64,000 bases of DNA, taken from positions 62,001 through 126,000 of the forward strand of contig NZ_CP009247.1 of the NCBI RefSeq assembly GCF_001941485.1. The letters run 5' to 3'. This stretch comes from Corynebacterium frankenforstense DSM 45800. Lineage in GTDB: Bacteria; Actinomycetota; Actinomycetes; Mycobacteriales; Mycobacteriaceae. The notes beneath the pieces are model-generated. The model had not been told where the DNA came from. It saw nothing but the letters and a program-made list of their open reading frames with translations, and did not search any database. A program made the translations under genes and the position numbers. Shown piece after piece: positions 52,871 to 60,940 of the stretch. Positions within the stretch are counted from its first letter, which is position 1; each line of letters starts with the position of its first letter.

Positions 52871-54097
52871 ATGGGCGAACCACAAGACGAGCTCGCGGTC
52901 ATGCGCGCCGTACTTCGTGCCGGGACCGGTCCCGCGCCCCTGACCGGGTTGGTCGAGGCTCTCGCGCAGGCGGTCAACGGTGCGGCACTCGTCTTCGGCG
53001 ATGGGACGCAACTCCTCGCCTCCTCGGGCGGGGCCCCGGTGGCTCTAGTGCGGGAGTGGTTGGCCGGCACGGGCGGTGACGGAGAAATAGGACGCTGGTT
53101 CACCGCCGCCCGCGAGATTCGCGTCGGTGCGCACGCTTACCAGTTCGTGTTAGCCGCCTTCGATGCCGGGCACGTGCGCGACGTCGCCTCGCCGGCGTTC
53201 GAGGCGGTCGAGGCGATTCTCGGCTCCTACGGAGCCGTCGACGAGTTCTCGCGCACCCAGCGCAGTATCGGGTCCGCGAAATTGTTGCGCGACCTGCGGC
53301 TCGGGGTCAGCCCGGCCGGTGAGCACCGGGCCTGGCGTCGCATGGCCGAGTTCGGTTTCGCCCCCTATGCCCCGTTGAGACTGGCCGTGTGCACCGATGT
53401 GGCCGGTGGCAGATTGCCTCCCGAGGCGGTGGCCGCGCTCGCCGATGCCGCAGCCACCGATGGCCTGCCGTTGCTCGCCCTCGAGGCGAGCGGACAGGAC
53501 GGGGTTGAACTGCTCCTGGCGTTGCCCGCGGAGACCGCGCGCGCCGGGCTCGCCGCTGCGCTCGCAGCGGTGGCCGACCGGTTCGGAGCGGGGGAGGGGG
53601 AGCCCGGCGACGCTGCGGATGATGAAACTGCGTCGCCGGTGGCCGCCGGACTCTCAGCCGCTTTCGACCAGCTCACGCGCGTCCCGGAGGCAGTGCGGAC
53701 GGCGTGTACGGCCGTCGAGGTCGCGCGGCGGCGGGCTCCGGTCGAAGCTGACGGGGAAACGGGCGCGGTGGCTACAGTGATCGCGGCCGAGGAACTCACA
53801 CCGGCGGAGTGGCTGCTCGCGGCCAACCGCATGCGGGCCGGCCGGGAAGCGCTCACCGGATTCGTCGCGCCGCTGGGCGAGCATCCCGAGCTGCTTGAGA
53901 CCCTCATCGTCTACCTGCGTTCGCGGATGACTGTCTTCAGTACGGCCAGCAAGTTACGCGTCCACGAAAACACGGTGCGATATCGACTTCGGCGCATCGA
54001 GGGGCTGCTCGGGGAGTCACTCTCGGACCCGTTGGCCCTGACCAACCTGTGCCTGTCGCTGTACCCGGAGGTCTCAGAGGAAACAAACGGTGTGTAA
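52871..54097 (+). CDS. PucR family transcriptional regulator
   Basis: A 408-residue regulator. The N-terminal part (about 1-130) resembles a GAF-like sensing domain ('ALVFGDGTQLLASSGGAPVALV'). The C-terminus has the PucR/CdaR HTH_30: 'LIVYLRSRMTVFSTASKLRVHENTVRYRLRRIEGLLG' (about 350-390). PucR-type proteins control purine, allantoin, GABA or hydantoin use. Divergence from hyuAB and the operator at 52813 suggest substrate-dependent activation of that operon. ATG 52871 has GAGGAG; an in-frame ATG at 52817 lies inside the operator and is less likely. Confidence 0.88.
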   Translation: MGEPQDELAVMRAVLRAGTGPAPLTGLVEALAQAVNGAALVFGDGTQLLASSGGAPVALVREWLAGTGGDGEIGRWFTAAREIRVGAHAYQFVLAAFDAGHVRDVASPAFEAVEAILGSYGAVDEFSRTQRSIGSAKLLRDLRLGVSPAGEHRAWRRMAEFGFAPYAPLRLAVCTDVAGGRLPPEAVAALADAAATDGLPLLALEASGQDGVELLLALPAETARAGLAAALAAVADRFGAGEGEPGDAADDETASPVAAGLSAAFDQLTRVPEAVRTACTAVEVARRRAPVEADGETGAVATVIAAEELTPAEWLLAANRMRAGREALTGFVAPLGEHPELLETLIVYLRSRMTVFSTASKLRVHENTVRYRLRRIEGLLGESLSDPLALTNLCLSLYPEVSEETNGV

Positions 54098-54249
54098 CCA
54101 CAACCGCAACCCTTCCCGCCCCAGGCGGCTCACCGCGACGTCGTCAAGCGGTAGGCGTCCGCACCGGGCAACGTAGGTCCCCAACTATGCGGAAGCGACC
54201 GGCCCCGCAGCGCTCATCGCACGGAGACCGGCCGCCGCCCTAGACCAAC

Positions 54250-55605
54250 TCAGTCGTCGAAGTAGTGCTCGACGTCGACGGTGCCGCCGGCGGCCTCGAA
54301 CTCCTCCTTGACCGCCTCACGCAGCTTGGCGTCCGTCATGAAGTCCAGCGCCACCTGCGCCAGCCCGTAGGCGCCGTCGACGGCCGCCTTGTCGCCGGCA
54401 GGTGTCCCCGCCGCCTTGGCGAAGGCGCGCGTGTGCAGCGCCTCGTCCTCCGCGCCGACCTTGATCAGCGGGTGGATGCCCGGCACCCGGTAGGAGACGT
54501 TGCCGAAGTCCGTCGACGCCGCGATGATCTCAGAGACCACGCCCAGCGGCAGCGGCTCGCGGCCGCGCTTGCGCTGCGCCTCCACCCACCGGCTGGTCAG
54601 CTGGTCATTCGTGCGCACACCCAGGGTGGCCGGTGAGTAGTCCCAGTCGAGCTCCACGGCGCAGTCGGTCATCATCGCCGCGCCCTTGAGCACCTTCTCC
54701 ACCCGCCGCGACAGGTCCTTGAGCGTGTCCGGGTACTTCGAGCGGACGTAGAACTTCATCTCCGCGCGCTCGGTGATGATGGACTGCCGGGTGCCGCCCT
54801 CCGTGATGATCGCGTGGATGCGGTCGCTCGGCGGCACCTGCTGGCGCAGCACCGCCAGCCCCTGGTACGCCAGCGCCGCCGCGTCCAGGGCGTTGCGCCC
54901 CATGAACGGCTGCGAGGACGCGTGCGCGGCCACGCCGGTGAACGTCGCGGTGAGCACGCGGCGGCCCAGCCAGATCTGGTCGGCCAGGTCGTAGCCGTAG
55001 GAGTGCAGCATGATCGCCGCGTCCATGTCCTCCGGCTTGAAGGCCCCGCCGCGGGCCATGACCTCCTTGCCCGAGGAGCCCTCCTCGGCCGGGGTGCCGA
55101 TGTACTTCACCGTGCCGTGAAAGGCCTCCGGGTCCTCCTTGACCAGCGCGGCGAGCCCCAGATAGGCGCCCAGGCCCGTGGCCGCCATGACGTTGTGGCC
55201 GCAGGCGTGCCCGATGTTCGGCAGCGCGTCATACTCCGACAGGATCGCGATAGTGGGGCCCTCGCCGTTTTCCAGGTGCGACTCGAAGGCCGTCTCCACG
55301 CCGTAGACGCCCTTTTCCGCCTCCAGGCCGTGCTTGTTCAGGATCTCCACGATCTTGTCCACGGAGCCGTACTCCTCGAAGGCCGTCTCCGGGTGGGCGT
55401 GAAGGTGCTGCGACAGCCCCACGATGTCCTCGCGGAAGGAGTCGACCAGCTCCTCGAGCCGCCCGCTCAGCTTCTCCGGCGCGCCGGCCTGCGTGGGCTC
55501 GTGGTAGCGCATCGTGTCCTTGGCCTCCTGCGTGGCGGCGGCCAGGTGCCGGGTGAAGGCGGGGTTCGGGGCGACCGGTTCGGTCAAATCGCGGGTCTCA
55601 CACAT
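54250..55605 (-). CDS. M20 family amidohydrolase/peptidase
   Basis: A 451-residue zinc hydrolase related to p-aminobenzoyl-glutamate hydrolase B and N-acyl-amino-acid amidohydrolases. 'LHAHPETAFEEYGS' (metal His about 107), 'LSEYDALPNIGHACGHNVMAA' (DALP.GHACGHN), 'GTPAEEGSSGK' with the catalytic Glu, and 'STDFGNVSYRVPGIHP' are all present. Within the hydantoinase region it could hydrolyse the N-carbamoyl or N-acyl amino acid released by HyuAB (inference). GAAAGGAAAGAG precedes the ATG at 55605. It follows the Dcu-type transporter on the same strand with a 212-bp gap filled by tandem repeats. Confidence 0.88.
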   Translation of the reverse strand: MCETRDLTEPVAPNPAFTRHLAAATQEAKDTMRYHEPTQAGAPEKLSGRLEELVDSFREDIVGLSQHLHAHPETAFEEYGSVDKIVEILNKHGLEAEKGVYGVETAFESHLENGEGPTIAILSEYDALPNIGHACGHNVMAATGLGAYLGLAALVKEDPEAFHGTVKYIGTPAEEGSSGKEVMARGGAFKPEDMDAAIMLHSYGYDLADQIWLGRRVLTATFTGVAAHASSQPFMGRNALDAAALAYQGLAVLRQQVPPSDRIHAIITEGGTRQSIITERAEMKFYVRSKYPDTLKDLSRRVEKVLKGAAMMTDCAVELDWDYSPATLGVRTNDQLTSRWVEAQRKRGREPLPLGVVSEIIAASTDFGNVSYRVPGIHPLIKVGAEDEALHTRAFAKAAGTPAGDKAAVDGAYGLAQVALDFMTDAKLREAVKEEFEAAGGTVDVEHYFDD

Positions 55606-55677
55606 TTCTCTTTCCTTTCTCTCCCGGCCTGCCGGCCGGGGCGGTTGGTTCAGGTTCGGGGTGTTTGCGCGCGCCGC

Positions 55678-55820
55678 GCGTACCCGGCGCGGGTGCGCCG
55701 GCGCGGCGCGGGCAAGTGGGCGGCGCACCACGCGGTGCGTACCCGGGGTGGGTGTGCTCGCGCGGCGTCGGCAAGCGGTCACTTACGACGCCGGGCGTAC
55801 GCGGCGCAGGTGCGCGGTCA
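55678..55820. repeat. Tandem repeat of ~59 bp (about 2.5 copies)
   Basis: Units beginning GCGTACCCGG at 55678 and 55737, and a shorter one (GCGTACGCGGCGCAGGTGCGC) at 55795, share GGGTG(C/T)GC..GCGCGGCG..GGCAAG. The second contains CGCGGCGTCGGCAAGC, a variant of the recurrent intergenic motif. The last unit overlaps the stop codon of the minus-strand transporter gene. Confidence 0.6.
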
Positions 55821-57290
55821 CCCCACGACGCCGGCGATGGCCAGGCCGGAGGCGACGGCGGCGACCACGGCCGTCACGCCGGGCACCATGAAGGAGTGGT
55901 TGAAGACGAACTTGCCGATGCCGGTGGTACCCGTGCGGTCGAAGTTCATCGCGGCGACGATCGTGCCGTAGGTCGGCAGGAAGAACGCGCCGTTGACCGC
56001 CGGCCACATCGCCGCCAGCGAGGCCGGCCCCAGGCCCAGGGAAAGCCCCAGCGGCATCAGGGTGCGCGTGGTCGAGGCCTGCGAGAACAGCACGATCGAG
56101 CAGGCGAACAGTGCCACGGCGAACGTCCAGGGGCGCTCGGTGACCAGGCCCTCGAGCCCGCCGACGATCAGCTCCTCGTTCGCCGCGATCACCGTCAGGC
56201 CCAGCCAGGCCAGCCCGAAGATGCCGACCAGGGCGATCACTCCGGTGCGCGCGATCGACGAGGACGCGATCGGGCCGACCTTGACGTGGGTGACGGCGAC
56301 CATGATCGCGGCCGCGGAGAGCATCAGGATCTGCAGCAGCAGCGCGATGCCCATCGGCTCGCCGTCCTCTCCCGGTGGGCGCAGGCCCGGGAACGCGCCG
56401 AAGACCACGACGAGGACCACGGTGGCCAGGAAGACCGCCGCGGTGATGCGCGGGGAACCGGGGCGCGCGCCGTTCTTCTCGGCGAGGATGTCCTCCTCCA
56501 GGCGGCCGTCGGCACTGACGGAGGCCGAGGCGACGGCGACCTGGGAGTCGGCCTCGGAGTCGGGGTCGTGGCCGAGCTCGGCGAGCGCGGCGTCCATGCT
56601 GATCTTCTCGCGGCGGGCCTTGCGCTGGGCGCGGACCATCACGGGGATGTCCTCGACCTCGCCAGCGGCCACGCGGCGCTGGAACTCGGGGTCGTCCTCG
56701 AGCTCCTTGCCCCAGCGCAGCATGACCAGGGCGGCGACGATCACGCCGATCAGCGTGGCCGGCACGGCGATGAGCATGATCTTCGGCAGGGAGTAGCCCT
56801 GGGTCTCCACGACGACGATGAAGGCGGCCATCGCCGCGGAGACCGGCGAGGCCGTGATGCCCTGCAGGGAGGCGACCACGGAGACGGTCATGGGCCGCTC
56901 CGGGCGGATGCCGTTGCGCAGTGCCGTGTCATGGATGACCGGCAACAGCGGGTAGAGGATGTGGCCCGTGCCGGCGGCGAAGGTGAACAGGTAGGCGACC
57001 AGCGGGGCGATGATGGTGATGCGCTCCGGGTAGCGCTTGATGATCTTCTCCGCCATGCGCACGAAGAACGCGATGCCGCCGGCGGCCTGCATGGTGGCGG
57101 TGGCGCAGGTGACCGCGAGGATGATCAGCATGACGTCGACCGGGGGCTTGGCAGGTGCCTCGCGGAAGACGAACGTGATGATCAGAAGGCCGACGCCGCC
57201 CCAGAAACCGAGGGCGATGCCGCCGTGACGCGATCCCAGCCAGATGCATGCGAGCATCACCGCCAGCTCGGCGATGAGGATCCATGTCAT
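55818..57290 (-). CDS. Anaerobic C4-dicarboxylate transporter (DcuA/DcuB type) homologue
   Basis: A 490-residue membrane protein with about 10-12 helices. 'MTWILIAELAVMLACIWLGSRHGGIALGFWGGVGLLIITFVF' is the typical Dcu N-terminus, and 'FTFAAGTGHILYPLLPVIHDTALRNGIRPERPMTVSVVASLQG' the signature. A roughly 70-residue charged cytoplasmic loop (about 200-275) makes it longer than the usual 430-440. Dcu proteins exchange aspartate, fumarate, malate and succinate. In this cluster it may import the carboxylated substrate of the hydrolases (inference). ATG 57290 has AGGAG. Confidence 0.88.
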   Translation of the reverse strand: MTWILIAELAVMLACIWLGSRHGGIALGFWGGVGLLIITFVFREAPAKPPVDVMLIILAVTCATATMQAAGGIAFFVRMAEKIIKRYPERITIIAPLVAYLFTFAAGTGHILYPLLPVIHDTALRNGIRPERPMTVSVVASLQGITASPVSAAMAAFIVVVETQGYSLPKIMLIAVPATLIGVIVAALVMLRWGKELEDDPEFQRRVAAGEVEDIPVMVRAQRKARREKISMDAALAELGHDPDSEADSQVAVASASVSADGRLEEDILAEKNGARPGSPRITAAVFLATVVLVVVFGAFPGLRPPGEDGEPMGIALLLQILMLSAAAIMVAVTHVKVGPIASSSIARTGVIALVGIFGLAWLGLTVIAANEELIVGGLEGLVTERPWTFAVALFACSIVLFSQASTTRTLMPLGLSLGLGPASLAAMWPAVNGAFFLPTYGTIVAAMNFDRTGTTGIGKFVFNHSFMVPGVTAVVAAVASGLAIAGVVG

Positions 57291-57942
57291 GAGGGGGCTC
57301 CTAAAGAGTTTTCTTTGATTGTGTGGTGAGGGTTCGGCCTGGCCTGGCCTGGTTGGGCCGGGCCGCGGGCTGCGCCCGGGCGGGGCCGGGTCGTGTTGTA
57401 CCCGGTCGTTCCGGGTTGTGGGCGGCGCCTGGGCTGAGCCGGAGCGCCGCCGCGTCGTCCGGGGCCGGGAACGGTCGGGCCTTGCGGGGCCGGGGCCGTG
57501 CCGGGGGCCGGACCCTGTGCGTCGGCGGCGGAGGCGCGCTGGTGCGGGCCGCGTCGCCGGCGGTGGGATGGGCGTCCACAAGGCTCGGCCCGTCGCGGGA
57601 TCTCTGTGGCTATCGTGGCGGAAGGTTAAACCTATGTGGAACTGATTCTATAGTACGGACGGATGACCTACTGAGCCACAATAAGTAGCTAATAACGCGC
57701 ATGATGTGGCTCACTCCATATGGTCTGGGGGCGGAGTCGCGGGGCTTGGTGGGGTCGGTGGGTGCCGGAGCTGTCACCGCGCGGTACACCTCGGCCGCGA
57801 GCGGACAGGCCAGGGGAGACCTGGGCGTCCGTAGAGTGGACACATGCAGGGGAAGTATGCATTCGCCTGAGGCGAAGGCCCAGGGAATCTGCCGCTCCCT
57901 ACAGTTCAACGAACTTCGTAGCCCCGAAGGAGCCCGCACCTG
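57291..57942. other. Long intergenic region upstream of the second mrr-like gene
   Basis: No credible gene. 57310-57600 is GC-rich low-complexity DNA with reiterated GGCCTG/GGCCGGG blocks. 57620-57720 is AT-rich, with a good -10 box TATAGT (57649-57654) and perfect 9-bp inverted arms TGAGCCACA (57672-57680) and TGTGGCTCA (57705-57713), which look like an operator. A second box TAGAGT (57832-57837) lies 6 nt before ATG 57844, which opens an 8-codon frame (MQGKYAFA) containing a TTCGCC-TGA-GGCGAA hairpin (57862-57876). The last could be a leader for mrr. Confidence 0.5.
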
Positions 57943-58932
57943 ATGATCTCGGAAATGCCCAACATCGACGGCCTCCGTCCCGCAGTGCTGGCGGTGCTGG
58001 CCGCCAAGCGGGAGCCGGTCCGCCTCCTCGACCTACTGGTCATGGCCGCCGACCATGTAGGGCTCGACGAGGACATGCGCGAGGAAACCCTTGCTTCCGG
58101 CGGAAACCGGCTGCGGCTCCGGGTCAGCTACGCGTGCTCGAGTCTGACCATCGCCGATCTGCTCGAGCGGCCACAGCGGGGCTTCTACAGGATCACCGAC
58201 AACGGGCGTGCGGTCGCCGAGCGTCACCTCGAGGCCTACCGCGAACGTGACCTGGAGGAGTGGCCGCAGTGGCGGTCCTATCAAGAGGAACTGGCCGAGC
58301 GCCGAGAACATAAAGCAAGCGAGTCGGAGGGGGCCGGCGGTTCCGGGGCGGGTGGCAGTTCTCCCGCCCCGGCGGCCCAAAGCAGCGATGAAGACGGGCA
58401 GAGTCTTCTGGAGCGGGTCCGTGGCGGCATCGACGAGCTCAACAACGCGGTGGAGACCCGCCTGCGTGCTCGGCTGCAGCAGGCGTCCCCGCAGTTCTTT
58501 GAAAAGGCCGTCGTCGAACTGCTCAAAAAGATGGGATACAGCGGGACGAACGGGCGTGGTCGTACGGTCGGCGGCAGCGGCGACGGTGGCATCGACGGGG
58601 TCATCGATCAGGACGCCCTCGGTCTGCAGAAGATCTACATCCAGGCCAAGCGTTACGCCGACGGCAACGCCGTGCAGCGGCCCGCCATCCAGCAATTCTT
58701 CGGCGCCCTGAGCGGTAAAGGTGCCGGCAGGGGTGTCTTCATCACCACCTCCACATTCACCCGCGGCGCCCGTGAGGAAGCTCAGCGCTACGGCGGGCAG
58801 ATGGTCCTCATCGACGGCATCAGGCTCACCGCCCTGATGCGGCACTACGGCGTCGCAGTCCAACCGTTGCAGGACCTGGAGATCTACCAGATCGACGAGG
58901 ACTTCTTCGAGGAGGACGAGGAGCTGGGCTGA
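57943..58932 (+). CDS. Mrr-type restriction endonuclease (second copy)
   Basis: A 329-residue paralogue of the protein at 47654 with the same architecture: winged helix (about 8-95, 'LRPAVLAVLAAKREPVRLLDLLVMAADHVGL'), a low-complexity Gly/Ser/Ala linker (about 125-145), and the Mrr nuclease domain with 'FFEKAVVELLKKMGYSG', catalytic Asp in 'GSGDGGIDGVI' and QAK in 'YIQAKRYADGNAVQ'. AAGGAG precedes the ATG. It heads a cluster with a toxin-antitoxin-like pair. The nuclease domains of the two copies are closer than their linkers. Confidence 0.9.
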   Translation: MISEMPNIDGLRPAVLAVLAAKREPVRLLDLLVMAADHVGLDEDMREETLASGGNRLRLRVSYACSSLTIADLLERPQRGFYRITDNGRAVAERHLEAYRERDLEEWPQWRSYQEELAERREHKASESEGAGGSGAGGSSPAPAAQSSDEDGQSLLERVRGGIDELNNAVETRLRARLQQASPQFFEKAVVELLKKMGYSGTNGRGRTVGGSGDGGIDGVIDQDALGLQKIYIQAKRYADGNAVQRPAIQQFFGALSGKGAGRGVFITTSTFTRGAREEAQRYGGQMVLIDGIRLTALMRHYGVAVQPLQDLEIYQIDEDFFEEDEELG

Positions 58933-59090
58933 TCCTTCCGCGAAGATGAGTGGGGCTTTGGCCAGCGAAGCGGTGGGAACCGGCGCGCGTGCCACGCCGT
59001 CTAAGTCAATGGAGAGAGAAACGCGCGTGAGGCCGCGATAATGGAGTCGACGGGCAGCATGAGATGACTCCCCAGGGGGAGGAGGCGGAT

Positions 59091-60245
59091 ATGACGAAGC
59101 GGGTCAACGTCAACCCGACGATGATGCGTTGGGCGGCCGAGCGTGCCGGGCTCGGGGAAGAGCAGCTGGCCACGTGGCCGAAGTGGCGTGCCTGGTTTGA
59201 CGGCGCGGCCCAGCCGACGGTGCAGCAGGCTCGGGCCTTCGCCAAACGCACCCACATCCCCTTCGGGGTCCTGCTCCTCGACGAACCGCCGGAAGTGAAC
59301 CTGCCCGTCGCCGACTTCCGCGCCGGCCGAGGCCGCTCTTGCAGAGTCAGCCCGCAGTTGCTGGACACGGTCTATGCATGTCAGCGGGTCCAGGACTGGT
59401 ACGTCGACTACGCACGGGACGAAGGCGCGGAGCCGTTGGGCTTTCCTGGGAGCGCCGGAAAGGGCATAGGCGAAACCGCTGCCGCTATCGCGACCACGCT
59501 CCAGTTCACCGTGCCCGCGCGGCGGCGAGGCAAACTCCGGGACGCGACAACCGCCCTGCGCTACGTGGCCGACCGGTTTGAAAAGCTCGGTGGCCTGGCG
59601 ATGTTCAACTCCGTAGTCGGCAACAACACTCACCGCACGCTTTTCCTCGAGGAGGTACGTGGGCTGAGCCTGAACAGTGATATTGCCCCGCTGATCTTTG
59701 TCAACAGTGCCGACACCAAGGCGGGCCAACTGTTCTCCTTTTTCCACGAGTGCGCGCATATCTGGCGCGGGGACAGCGGGGTCAGCGTGGATATCTCCCC
59801 GGATTCTCGCGCCGGCGGCGGGGTGGAAGCCTGGTGCAACAAGGTCGCCGCCGAAGTGCTGGTGCCGGCCGACGATCTGCGGGCGGAAGGCGTCCGCGCC
59901 GCCGCGCTCGCCGAGGACGCGGAGCGCTTGGCCCGCGAGCGTTATCTGTGCTCCCCGCTGGTGGTGATCCTCGCCGCCAAGGCGGCGGGACTTGTGGACG
60001 CTGAGCGCGCGGACCGGGTCTTCAGCCGCGAAAGCGCCCGGCTTGCGGCCCTGGCGGCCAAGACCGGCAAAGGCGGCGGAGACTTCTACCGCACGCTGCC
60101 CGCCCGCATCGGTCGTACCGCCTACGAGGCCATCCTGCGCCAGGTGCGCGACGGGGTGACCTCTTACACCGAGGCGATGAGCCTCCTCGATGTGCGGCTG
60201 GGCACCCTCGACCGGCTGCTTGACCGGAACGAGAACGCGGCGTGA
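59091..60245 (+). CDS. ImmA/IrrE family metallo-endopeptidase with XRE-like N-terminus
   Basis: A 384-residue cytosolic protein. Residues about 1-65 resemble the degenerate XRE-type HTH of COG2856 proteins ('MTKRVNVNPTMMRWAAERAG', 'QARAFAKRTHIPFGVLLLDEPPE'). The zinc site HExxH appears as 'LFSFFHECAHIWRG' (about 220), followed by 'VEAWCNKVAAEVLVPADDL' with the third ligand Glu. Such proteins act as antitoxins/regulators by proteolysis. ATG 59091 has GGAGGAGG. Its stop overlaps the start of the DUF4411 gene (GTGA), so the two form one unit. Confidence 0.88.
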   Translation: MTKRVNVNPTMMRWAAERAGLGEEQLATWPKWRAWFDGAAQPTVQQARAFAKRTHIPFGVLLLDEPPEVNLPVADFRAGRGRSCRVSPQLLDTVYACQRVQDWYVDYARDEGAEPLGFPGSAGKGIGETAAAIATTLQFTVPARRRGKLRDATTALRYVADRFEKLGGLAMFNSVVGNNTHRTLFLEEVRGLSLNSDIAPLIFVNSADTKAGQLFSFFHECAHIWRGDSGVSVDISPDSRAGGGVEAWCNKVAAEVLVPADDLRAEGVRAAALAEDAERLARERYLCSPLVVILAAKAAGLVDAERADRVFSRESARLAALAAKTGKGGGDFYRTLPARIGRTAYEAILRQVRDGVTSYTEAMSLLDVRLGTLDRLLDRNENAA

Positions 60246-60733
60246 GTTACCTGTTAGATGCAAATATTTTCATGGCGGCGGCCCGTACTTACTACCACCC
60301 GGAACTTGTCCCGTCGTTTTGGGGCTGGTTGGAACGAGAAGTAGCGGCCGGGCATGTCCATTCGATCGTCAATGTTCGGGAAGAGATCGAGGGCGGCGAT
60401 GATGGGGACTTTCTGAAGCGCTGGATCGAGCCTCTTCCTGACAGCTTCTGGTTGGACCCCCACGCTGATGCCCAGCGCGAGATCAAGCGCGTCACGCGGT
60501 GGGCAACGTGCCGAGATCTGGATTACAAAGAAGCTGCGCGGGCTAAGTTCCTGACGGGCGCCGATTCCTTCCTGGTTGCGATGGCGCTCGCGGAGGGCCA
60601 CGTCGTGGTAACCAGCGAGGTGTCAGAGCCGAACTCGAAGAAGAACATTAAGATTCCTGATGCCTGCACCGCTCATGGTGTGGGTTACAAAAACCCACTC
60701 GATCTCTACCGCCAGCTGGGTATGCGGTTCTGA
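60242..60733 (+). CDS. DUF4411 PIN-like protein, probable toxin
   Basis: A 163-residue protein. 'YLLDANIFMAAARTYY' (Asp about 6) and 'FLTGADSFLVAMALAEGHVVVTSE' (Asp about 108) form a PIN-type acidic site, and 'KIPDACTAHGV' is the DUF4411 C-terminal motif. DUF4411 proteins are regularly encoded next to COG2856 peptidases and have been predicted to be PIN-fold toxins. GTG start inside the previous stop codon means translational coupling. RNase activity is the family expectation only. Confidence 0.8.
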   Translation: MSYLLDANIFMAAARTYYHPELVPSFWGWLEREVAAGHVHSIVNVREEIEGGDDGDFLKRWIEPLPDSFWLDPHADAQREIKRVTRWATCRDLDYKEAARAKFLTGADSFLVAMALAEGHVVVTSEVSEPNSKKNIKIPDACTAHGVGYKNPLDLYRQLGMRF

Positions 60734-60940
60734 AGGTAGGCCGCGAAGCGAAAGCGCGAGGTGCTTTAGGGGCGGCGAACGGGGCTGCACGGTTGTGCGC
60801 CCACCGCCGCCACCGCAACTAATTGAGGCCCACACCGCCCACGGCGGCGTCGGAAATTTGGCCCCGCAACCAGGCTGCGGTGTCCCTGCGTACCCGCGCG
60901 CCTCGGCCCTCCACCGCCGCCGCCCGCGCCGGGCCGCCCC

